Part shown: in pieces, positions 6,610 to 12,368 of the stretch
How the letters are laid out: each line of letters starts with the position of its first letter
Numbering within the stretch: the first letter of the stretch is position 1
Assembly: GCA_958451705.1 (NCBI GenBank)
Contig: CAUDRD010000022.1
Span: forward strand, 1-12,368
Direction of reading: 5' to 3'
Origin: an uncultured Oscillospiraceae bacterium
GTDB taxonomy: Bacteria; Bacillota; Clostridia; Oscillospirales; Acutalibacteraceae
DNA length: 12,368 nt
The notes under the pieces: generated by a model
What the model was told of the DNA's origin: nothing
Databases searched by the model: none
What the model saw: the letters and a program-made list of their open reading frames with translations, nothing else
Made by a program: the position numbers and the translations under genes

Positions 6610-8810
6610 ACCTCATAATCACCTGTCAGAAAGTGGTCAAGGGCAGAAAAGCGCTTTGTCTTTTTATCGTTTTTAACCATTGCCTCAATCTGTGAAGCCA
6701 GCCCCACAAGAACTATGATTTTCTTAGCCCTTGTAACGGCAGTGTAAAGTAGATTTCGATAACTGAGCCTTGGAGGAGCTCCGTAAACAGGCATTATAAC
6801 CGCCTCAAACTCACTGCCCTGGCTTTTATGCACAGTTATAGCATAGGCGTGCTCCAGCTCAGAGGCGTTCTCCACCGAATAAACGGCCTGTCGGTCGTCA
6901 AAATCTATTTCAATATATCCTCCGGCAATATTGATAGTCTTTATAACTCCTATATCGCCGTTAAATATGCCCATGCCGCTCTCCCCTGCCTTTTCCCAGG
7001 GAATATCGTAATTGTTCTTAGTCTGCATGACCTTGTCCCCCTCACGGAGAACTCTGCCGCCGGACTGTAATTCCTCTTTAAACTTTTCGGGAGGGTTAAG
7101 CCTTTCCTGTAACATACGGTTAAGATTATTTGTGCCCAGCTCTCCCATTTTTGAGGGACATAAAATCTGTATATCCTCAAAGGGACGATAACCGTAAGCT
7201 TTAGGAAGCCTTTCCGCACAGAGCTGAGCTACGGTCTGTGCCGCCGAAACGGGATTTCGCCGCTCCATATAGAAAAAGTCGCTGTCAACGCTGTTTAAAA
7301 TCGGCATTTCTCCTTTGACGATTTTATGAGCGTTGGTAACTATCAGACTCTCCATAGCCTGACGGAAAACCTCTTTAAGCTCCACAACAGGAAGCAGTCC
7401 CGATTTTATTATATCGTGGAGGACGTTGCCTGCACCCACGGGAGGAAGCTGATCCGAATCTCCTACCAGCACAAGACGGCATCCTAAAGGAAGGGCCTCC
7501 AAAAGTGCCGAAAACAGGTATATATCCACCATGGAAAGCTCGTCTACAATAAGAGCATCGGCCTCAATGGGGTTTGTGATATTTCTGGCAAAGGTCTTGC
7601 GCTCTCCCTCTTCCCATTTAACTTCAAGGAGCCTGTGTATTGTCTTTGCCTCACGTCCCGTTACCTCGGACATACGCTTCGCCGCTCTTCCCGTAGGAGC
7701 TGCCAAAACCACGTCTAAGCCGTCCTTTTCGTAAAGGCTCAGTATTCCGTTAAGGGTTGTTGTTTTACCTGTGCCGGGTCCTCCCGTAAGCACAAGTATT
7801 CCCCGCTCTATGGCGGTGGCTATTGCAAGGCGCTGCTTATCGGCAAAAGTAATGCCTTTTTCGATTTCAACTTTCGTAATGTCCTTTTGGACTCCAGTTT
7901 TTCCCGCAGGAGGAAATTTCAAAAGCACATCAAGCCTTCTCGAAATATTCATCTCCGCACGGTAAGCCGAGGGCAGAAACAAAAATTCCCTGTCGCCTAA
8001 TTTGCAGCAAACAAGCTCTTTAGAAGCCACAAGACGATCAATGGCAGCCTGTACACTGTCCGGATCTGCCTCCAAAAGCATGGAGGACGGTTCTATAAGC
8101 TTATCACGGGGTATACAGGTATGCCCGTTATCGAGATTATGTTTTAGAACATATAACACTCCCGCATCTGTACGGAATGAGGAATCCACGGGATTTTCGA
8201 GTTTTGAAGCAATATCGTCGGCTCTGTCAAAGCTGATCTTTATATCTTCACGGCACAATATGTAGGGATTCTCATTTATTTTTTCAATGGCACATACGCC
8301 TAATGCACTGAAAACCTTTAAACATTCGCTGGCGGTCATGCCGTACCGCTCAAGGTATATCATAACCTGTCTGACAGCGAACTGCTTTCGGAATTCTTCG
8401 CCTATACTTTTTGCCTTATCACGGCTTATTCCGGGAAGCTCCGCAAGTCGTTCAGGAGAGTTTTCAAGTATCTCAAAGGTTTTATCGCCGAAAGCGGAAA
8501 CTATTTTCTCCGCCGTTGCATTTCTCACACCTTTTATTACACCTGAGGAAAGATATTTAAGCATCGCTGAGGAAGTGGCAGGCATACTGCGCTCACAAAG
8601 CTCCGCACGGAATTGTCTGCCGAAAGAGGGGTGAAAATCCCAGTGCCCGGAAACCTTTATCTCTTCGCCAGGCGACAGCTCCGGCATAACGCCTACAACG
8701 GTAATCAGTTCACCGTCGCTGCTCATATCGAATACGGTAAAGCCGTTTTCCTGACGGCGAAATGTAATATCTTCAACCACTCCGCTGAGCTTTATAATCT
8801 CCTGCTCCAA
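6606..8810 (-). CDS. recD2: RecD2 ATP-dependent DNA helicase (RecD-like)
   Basis: Superfamily 1B 5'-3' DNA helicase of the RecD2 type, which acts in replication-fork and DNA repair without RecBC. The 734 residues fit the family. The N-terminal OB-like region (about 5-70) is followed by helix-hairpin-helix segments, one being LPGISRDKAKSIGEEF (125-140). The motor then shows Walker A GGPGTGKT (343-350), motif Ia LAAPTGRAAKRM (369-380), Walker B VDELSM with D423/E424, motif III GDSDQLPPVGAG (450-461), motif V TVHKSQGSE (659-667) and motif VI TAVTRAKK (690-697). The start codon is TTG at 8810, with GGAGG seven to nine bases upstream; the only nearby ATG is out of frame. It is the first gene of the recD2-comF-mreB run and overlaps comF by 4 bp. 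All motor motifs are intact. Confidence 0.95.
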   Translation of the reverse strand: MEQEIIKLSGVVEDITFRRQENGFTVFDMSSDGELITVVGVMPELSPGEEIKVSGHWDFHPSFGRQFRAELCERSMPATSSAMLKYLSSGVIKGVRNATAEKIVSAFGDKTFEILENSPERLAELPGISRDKAKSIGEEFRKQFAVRQVMIYLERYGMTASECLKVFSALGVCAIEKINENPYILCREDIKISFDRADDIASKLENPVDSSFRTDAGVLYVLKHNLDNGHTCIPRDKLIEPSSMLLEADPDSVQAAIDRLVASKELVCCKLGDREFLFLPSAYRAEMNISRRLDVLLKFPPAGKTGVQKDITKVEIEKGITFADKQRLAIATAIERGILVLTGGPGTGKTTTLNGILSLYEKDGLDVVLAAPTGRAAKRMSEVTGREAKTIHRLLEVKWEEGERKTFARNITNPIEADALIVDELSMVDIYLFSALLEALPLGCRLVLVGDSDQLPPVGAGNVLHDIIKSGLLPVVELKEVFRQAMESLIVTNAHKIVKGEMPILNSVDSDFFYMERRNPVSAAQTVAQLCAERLPKAYGYRPFEDIQILCPSKMGELGTNNLNRMLQERLNPPEKFKEELQSGGRVLREGDKVMQTKNNYDIPWEKAGESGMGIFNGDIGVIKTINIAGGYIEIDFDDRQAVYSVENASELEHAYAITVHKSQGSEFEAVIMPVYGAPPRLSYRNLLYTAVTRAKKIIVLVGLASQIEAMVKNDKKTKRFSALDHFLTGDYEV

Positions 8811-8871
8811 CTCTTCCCCTCCTCTGCATTAATTTCTATCATACAATTAAATCTGCACACTTTAAGTAATT

Positions 8872-8880
8872 ATTATACCA
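8872..8880 (-). promoter_or_regulatory. Extended -10 promoter of the recD2-comF-mreB run
   Basis: TGGTATAAT on the minus strand (TATAAT at 8872-8877 plus the TGn extension). The -35 region holds no well-spaced consensus; CTGACA is only 13 bases away. The predicted start near 8865 leaves a leader of about 55 bases before the recD2 TTG. Confidence 0.55.
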
Positions 8881-8920
8881 CAAATTTCATTGTCAGTCAG
8901 TAAAGAATAATGGGTTAAAA

Positions 8921-8956
8921 CAAAAAATAACCGCAGCCCTGGAGACTGCGGTTTTT
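8921..8956 (-). terminator. Intrinsic terminator of the decarboxylase subunit operon
   Basis: Arms AACCGCAG (8929-8936) and CTGCGGTT (8946-8953) form a perfect 8-bp stem with a 9-base loop. On the minus strand it is followed by TTATTTTTTG. It lies just past the stop of the beta-subunit gene and upstream of the recD2 promoter, which separates the two transcripts. Confidence 0.88.
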
Positions 8957-8965
8957 CTGTTAGAC

Positions 8966-10162
8966 TTATTTGCAAAGGGTAAGAAGTACGCCTGCTGCAA
9001 CTGCTGAACCGATAACGCCGGCAACGTTGGGTCCCATAGCGTGCATAAGAAGGAAGTTTGCAGGATTCTCTTTCTGACCAACCTTCTGTGAAACACGGGC
9101 TGCCATAGGAACGGCGGAAACACCAGCGGAACCGATAAGGGGATTTATCTTTCCGCCTGTTACAAGATACATAATCTTTCCGAGAAGAACGCCGCATGCT
9201 GTTGCAAAGGCAAAAGCTACAAGTCCGAGGAAAATTATGCGTATTGTCTCCCAGGTAAGGAAGTTCTGAGCGTTTGTAGTAGCGCCGACGGAAAGTCCAA
9301 GGAAAATAGTGATAATATTCATAAGCTCATTCTGAGCTGTCTTTGAAAGTCTTTCCGTAACTCCGCTTTCACGAAGGAGGTTACCGAACATAAGCATACC
9401 TACAAGGGAACCTGCATCGGGAAGAAGAAGGGTTACAACAACTGTAACGAGAATTGGGAAAAGGATCTTCTCCGTTTTAGAAACAGGGCGAAGAGTTCCC
9501 ATAACAACTGAACGCTCTTTCTTAGTTGTAAGAAGCTTCATAATAGGCGGCTGAATTACCGGAACGAGAGCCATGTAAGAATAAGCGGCAACGGCAATTG
9601 AGCCGAGAAGTGTAGGAGCAAGAATGGATGTTACGTAAATTGCAGTAGGACCGTCGGCACCGCCGATGATTGCAATTGAACCTGCCTGAGCGGGGTCAAA
9701 GCCGAGAAAAGTAGCGGCAATAAATGTTACGAAAATACCACCCTGTGCAGCAGCACCGAGAAGGAAGCTCTTGGGGTTTGCAATAAGCGGAGCAAAGTCA
9801 GTCATAGCGCCGATACCCATAAAGATAAGAGGCGGATAAATACCGGCTTTTACGCCGAAATAAAGTATGTCTAAAAGTCCCGCTTTATCAGCGCTTGCAC
9901 CGTCCGCCAGCAATAACTTAGCAAACTCGCCGAGTGAATGATAGGAAACATCAAGGTTTGCAAGAGGAAGGTTTGCAAGAAGCATACCGAATGCAATAGG
10001 AATCATAAGAAGAGGCTCAAATCCTCGCTTTATACCAAGATAAAGCAGAAGGAATGAAACGCCTATCATAATAAGGTTAAGGTATCCGTCGCCGGTAAAC
10101 AAAGCTGCATAACCGGAACCTTTTAAAATATCAACAATTGTCTGAAAAAAATCAGCTGCCAA
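8966..10162 (-). CDS. oadB: Sodium-translocating decarboxylase, beta subunit (OadB/MmdB/GcdB family)
   Basis: Membrane subunit that decarboxylates carboxybiotin and couples this to export of sodium ions, building a sodium gradient. The protein has 398 residues and about nine to eleven hydrophobic spans. It carries the family's conserved pore segments IAIIGGADGPTAIYVTS (163-179), where D170 matches the essential Asp of the GADGPT motif, GGKINPLIGSAGVSAVPMAARV (336-357), and MHAMGPNVAGVIGSAVAAG (373-391). The start is TTG at 10162, with AAAGGGGG nine bases upstream; no in-frame ATG or GTG lies nearby upstream. It follows the small OadG-like gene by 32 bases and precedes a terminator. The carboxyltransferase (alpha) and biotin-carrier subunits that set substrate specificity are absent, so oxaloacetate, methylmalonyl-CoA, glutaconyl-CoA and malonate versions cannot be told apart; the symbol is for the family. 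Confidence 0.92.
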   Translation of the reverse strand: MAADFFQTIVDILKGSGYAALFTGDGYLNLIMIGVSFLLLYLGIKRGFEPLLMIPIAFGMLLANLPLANLDVSYHSLGEFAKLLLADGASADKAGLLDILYFGVKAGIYPPLIFMGIGAMTDFAPLIANPKSFLLGAAAQGGIFVTFIAATFLGFDPAQAGSIAIIGGADGPTAIYVTSILAPTLLGSIAVAAYSYMALVPVIQPPIMKLLTTKKERSVVMGTLRPVSKTEKILFPILVTVVVTLLLPDAGSLVGMLMFGNLLRESGVTERLSKTAQNELMNIITIFLGLSVGATTNAQNFLTWETIRIIFLGLVAFAFATACGVLLGKIMYLVTGGKINPLIGSAGVSAVPMAARVSQKVGQKENPANFLLMHAMGPNVAGVIGSAVAAGVLLTLCK

Positions 10163-10194
10163 AGCAGTGTGCCCCCTTTAAAATAAATTCATCA

Positions 10195-10599
10195 TTAAAA
10201 CTGTCTTGTGTTTTCCATAACGCCGGCAACTGCCCAAGGATTTCTGCCGCTGCGTCTTATAACAGGACGAACACTGCGAATAGCACCGTTTTCTCCGTAC
10301 TGAGCCAAAGCTGCGGCAATAACTGCTACAATTTCGGGTGCTACTGAGTTACCGGAAACAGCTGCGGGAGCTGCCGGAACCGACGGAGCTGCCGGGTTTT
10401 TTTTAACGGCTTTATCCGGCTTTTTCTGTTTCTCTTTGCCGGTTCCCTTTGACATTATTCTGCCAAATACGTTAAATATTATAACAAGCACAATAAGAAC
10501 AAGGAAAACAATAGTCATACCTGTAACTGTTACCAAACCGGCAAATCCCAAATCAGGCTTTACCTGAGCCAACAGCCCAGTAAAAAGGTTTAAATCCAT
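10195..10599 (-). CDS. OadG-like small subunit (gamma/delta) of sodium-pump decarboxylase
   Basis: Small membrane-anchoring subunit, 134 residues, that joins the beta subunit to the soluble carboxyltransferase in sodium-pump decarboxylases. The frame is open to 10683, but I place the start at the ATG at 10599 (protein begins MDLNLFTGLL) because AGGAGG lies ten bases upstream and the upstream part overlaps the promoter. One transmembrane helix (about 21-44, VTVTGMTIVFLVLIVLVIIF) is followed by a Lys-rich stretch, an Ala/Pro-rich linker, and a conserved-looking C-terminal helix PEIVAVIAAALAQYG with a basic-aromatic tail (RRSGRNPWAVAG). No biotin-attachment motif (AMKM-type) is present. It is the first gene of the two-gene unit with the beta subunit. 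Confidence 0.82.
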   Translation of the reverse strand: MDLNLFTGLLAQVKPDLGFAGLVTVTGMTIVFLVLIVLVIIFNVFGRIMSKGTGKEKQKKPDKAVKKNPAAPSVPAAPAAVSGNSVAPEIVAVIAAALAQYGENGAIRSVRPVIRRSGRNPWAVAGVMENTRQF

Positions 10600-10654
10600 A
10601 TAAATACATCCTCCTGTAAATCCAGTTGGGCTAACGCCCGCAATATCGGTTACA

Positions 10655-10683
10655 ATTATATAATAATCCGACCATTTTTTCAA
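10655..10683 (-). promoter_or_regulatory. Promoter of the OadG-like/OadB operon
   Basis: On the minus strand, TTGAAA (10678-10683) and TATAAT (10655-10660) are 17 bases apart, a near-consensus sigma-A promoter. Transcription from about 10648 leaves a 48-base leader to the ATG at 10599. This leader contains a small 4-bp GGGC/GCCC hairpin (10628-10639) that is too weak to call regulatory. Confidence 0.7.
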
Positions 10684-10990
10684 TTGAAGCAGACTATTAA
10701 TTTTATTTTTGACGATTTATATAAATATAACCGTTAACCTCCCATTCTATTAGGGGAAAAATTGACAATAATTTAACAGCTTTTACATTTTTAATTCATT
10801 TATTCAAATTATTGTCTAAAAATGACAATATGAATTTTCTTTTTCCATAAAGCTGTCATTATACATATTTTGTGCATAATTTACAGCTAAGGATAATTAA
10901 ACCTCGTGCTTTTGATGTAAAAAAATTGCCGTCAAAATTGTATATTCATTTAAAAATTTTATCATATTGACTTTTTTAATGTCAATTTTA
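10684..10990. promoter_or_regulatory. AT-rich divergent regulatory region with repeated TGACA motifs and a hairpin
   Basis: No gene lies between the OadG-like promoter and the alpha-galactosidase promoter. Visible structure includes AAAAATTGACAATA (10757-10770) and TAAAAATGACAATA (10817-10830), 12 of 14 identical and exactly 60 bases apart. The second is the right half of an inverted repeat, TATTGTC (10810-10816)/GACAATA (10824-10830). A further copy, AAAATTGACA, lies on the minus strand at 10981-10990, beside the -35 box of the alpha-galactosidase gene and inside ATTGAC-N9-GTCAAT (10966-10986). An imperfect hairpin spans 10851-10888. These are candidate regulator sites; which gene they control is an inference from position. 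Confidence 0.4.
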
Positions 10991-11019
10991 TTTACACCGT
11001 GTACTTTTTTTCCTATAAT
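10991..11019 (+). promoter_or_regulatory. Promoter of the alpha-galactosidase gene
   Basis: TTTACA (10991-10996) and TATAAT (11014-11019), 17 bases apart, form a near-consensus sigma-A promoter. The predicted start near 11026 gives a leader of about 44 bases. Candidate operator sequence (ATTGAC-N9-GTCAAT, 10966-10986) ends four bases before the -35 box. Confidence 0.75.
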
Positions 11020-11069
11020 TAATTGTATATGTTAAATTTACCATTTCCTCTTATGAAAGGAGTTTTAAT

Positions 11070-12368
11070 ATGATTATTAAAACAGAATATACTTGTGGAG
11101 ATATAGAATACAAAGCTTCAGGGGCGGAAACAAAACACTTTTCAATTATAAAAAAGGAAAAGGATAACTGCTTAACCCTTAAAATCCTGCCCAACAGAGA
11201 CATTAAATTTAAAAAATTTCAGCTTATTTTTAACTATGATTACGACGACAACTGCCGTATATTCGTAAACGGCTATCAGTCCTGGACAGACAGCCGCGAA
11301 TATTTTAAAACGGAAACCATGACTCACCTTCATCCCTTTAGCAAAAAGAAGATTATGAAAAGCACAATACGCCACGCCGGAGATTATTCCTTTAAAAAAT
11401 ATCCATTGAGAAGCGGAATTTTCTACGGCTGGTCCTACGGATATGTGCGCCTTGGTGATAACGTGGAGCTTTTCGGCTCCGTTACGGAAAAATGCGGCTT
11501 CACCTCAATAACCTTTGATACGGTCAACAAAAAGGTGGTTATAGAAAAGGATCTTGAAGGAGTAACGGTAAACGAAGGATACAAGGTCATTCAGCTTTTC
11601 AGAATGAAAGGCAATATGGACGAAGTATTTGATGGATATTTTGCCGCTATGAATATTCACAAACCCAGAGTAACGCCAAAATGCGGATATACAACCTGGT
11701 ACAACTATTATTCCAACATCAATGAAAAAATTGTAAACGACGACCTTGAAGCAATTTCCTCCACGGGAGAAAAAATTGATATTTTCCAAATTGACGACGG
11801 GTATCAGACAGCGGTTGGTGACTGGCTCAGCGCTGATAAAGAAAAGTTCCCCAACGGAATGAAAGCCATAGCGGATAAAATACATTCAAAAAATATGCTT
11901 GCCGGAATTTGGCTCGTTCCCTTCGGATGCCAAAAGGATTCAGTTGTTGCGAAAGAGCATCCCGAATGGCTTATTAAAAACCCCGACGGTACTCCTGTAA
12001 ACTGCGGAGATTACTGGGGCGGATTTTATGCCCTTGACATATCCGTACCGGAAGCTGCAGCATACATTAAAAACTTTTTTGACGTTATCCTCAACCAGTG
12101 GGGTTATGACATGGTAAAGCTCGATTTTCTCTATGCAGCCTGCGTTGTGCCCAACAAGGGAAAATCAAGAGGTCAGCTTATGTGTGAAGCTATGAGTTTT
12201 ATCCGTGAATGTGTGGGAGACAAACTTATTCTCGGCTGCGGCGTACCACTTGCTCCCGCTTTCGGAAAAGTGGATTTCTGCCGCATCGGTGCAGATATGG
12301 ATCTTCACTGGAAAACAAACCTTGCCGAAAAAATGAAGCACCGTGAAAATGTTTCAACTAAAAATACG
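11070..12368 (+). CDS. GH36-type alpha-galactosidase (N-terminal 433 codons, cut by window edge)
   Basis: Glycoside hydrolase of family 36 (melibiase group) that releases terminal alpha-galactose from oligosaccharides such as melibiose, raffinose or galactomannan fragments. The frame runs open from ATG at 11070, with AAAGGAG seven bases upstream, to the edge without a stop. There is no signal peptide, so it is probably cytoplasmic. An N-terminal beta-sandwich-like region (about 1-195) contains NGYQSWTDS (67-75). The TIM barrel starts near CGYTTWYNYY (205-214) and IFQIDDGYQ (238-246). The predicted nucleophile is D352 in MVKLDF. The predicted acid/base is D409 in CRIGADMDLHW, so both catalytic Asp residues lie within the visible part. 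Full-length family members usually exceed 550 residues. Other GH36 activities (alpha-N-acetylgalactosaminidase, raffinose-family enzymes) are possible. Confidence 0.87.
   Translation, partial: MIIKTEYTCGDIEYKASGAETKHFSIIKKEKDNCLTLKILPNRDIKFKKFQLIFNYDYDDNCRIFVNGYQSWTDSREYFKTETMTHLHPFSKKKIMKSTIRHAGDYSFKKYPLRSGIFYGWSYGYVRLGDNVELFGSVTEKCGFTSITFDTVNKKVVIEKDLEGVTVNEGYKVIQLFRMKGNMDEVFDGYFAAMNIHKPRVTPKCGYTTWYNYYSNINEKIVNDDLEAISSTGEKIDIFQIDDGYQTAVGDWLSADKEKFPNGMKAIADKIHSKNMLAGIWLVPFGCQKDSVVAKEHPEWLIKNPDGTPVNCGDYWGGFYALDISVPEAAAYIKNFFDVILNQWGYDMVKLDFLYAACVVPNKGKSRGQLMCEAMSFIRECVGDKLILGCGVPLAPAFGKVDFCRIGADMDLHWKTNLAEKMKHRENVSTKNT

Noticed and set aside
5899..8810. A natural-competence locus
   Set aside because: Only a ComFC-like protein is present. 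No comEA, comEC, pilin, dprA or comFA genes are seen, and recD2 and comFC-like genes also occur in non-transformable bacteria.
8862..9197. Minus-strand frame of 111 codons overlapping the end of oadB
   Set aside because: Out-of-frame shadow of the beta-subunit gene, Arg/Ser-rich, and it crosses the terminator hairpin.
10628..10639. Small GGGC/GCCC hairpin in the leader of the OadG-like gene as a riboswitch or attenuator
   Set aside because: The stem is only 4 bp with no further conserved-looking structure in a 48-base leader, which is too little for any known riboswitch class.
10600..10683. Upstream extension of the OadG-like ORF to 10683
   Set aside because: It would begin inside the -35/-10 promoter region and has no SD; the ATG at 10599 has AGGAGG.
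1..12368. CRISPR array, insertion sequence, phage, toxin-antitoxin or anti-phage system
   Set aside because: No evenly spaced direct repeats, transposase, integrase, paired small toxin-antitoxin genes or known defence domains were found. The patatin protein has no cGAS-like cyclase next to it, so it is not a CBASS effector here.

Overview
The window looks like ordinary chromosomal DNA from a low-to-moderate-GC Gram-positive anaerobe, most likely a gut Clostridia of the Ruminococcaceae/Oscillospirales type. This placement is an inference. It rests on strong AGGAGG-type ribosome-binding sites, GTG and TTG starts, a long clostridial-style galactokinase, a biotin-dependent sodium-pump subunit pair, and a GH36 alpha-galactosidase. 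No rRNA, tRNA, CRISPR array, insertion sequence or phage gene is visible.

Layout. (1) Positions 1-705 are AT-rich and hold only the start of an unrecognised membrane-anchored or secreted protein (minus strand, running off the left edge) plus non-coding or decayed sequence. (2) Positions 706-2770 (minus): a TVP38/TMEM64-family membrane protein followed by galactokinase, probably one transcript ending in a long hairpin. (3) Positions 2965-4299 (plus): a patatin-like phospholipase, divergent from group 2, with a perfect inverted repeat beside its -10 box. A hairpin at 4328-4353 separates it from a convergent PadR-type regulator (4368-4691, minus). (4) Positions 4814-8810 (minus): recD2 helicase, ComF-like phosphoribosyltransferase and an MreB-family actin homologue in one run, the first two overlapping by 4 bp. 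(5) Positions 8966-10599 (minus): delta/gamma-type and beta subunits of a sodium-translocating decarboxylase, with their own promoter and terminator. (6) Positions 10600-11069: an AT-rich divergent regulatory region with repeated TGACA-containing motifs and an imperfect hairpin. (7) Position 11070 to the right edge (plus): the first 433 codons of a GH36 alpha-galactosidase.

How the genes may work together. The alpha-galactosidase would release galactose from alpha-galactosides and the galactokinase would phosphorylate it (Leloir entry), but the two are about 9 kb apart and no galT, galE or transporter is present. The decarboxylase subunits would form the membrane part of a sodium pump whose carboxyltransferase and biotin carrier must be encoded elsewhere. 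recD2-comF-mreB looks like a conserved-style housekeeping cluster. I found no convincing new multi-gene system. The most useful leads are the regulatory DNA at 10757-10990, the promoter-overlapping palindrome at 2906-2922, the unassigned C-terminal half of the patatin protein, the incomplete decarboxylase operon, and the compositionally different left end.
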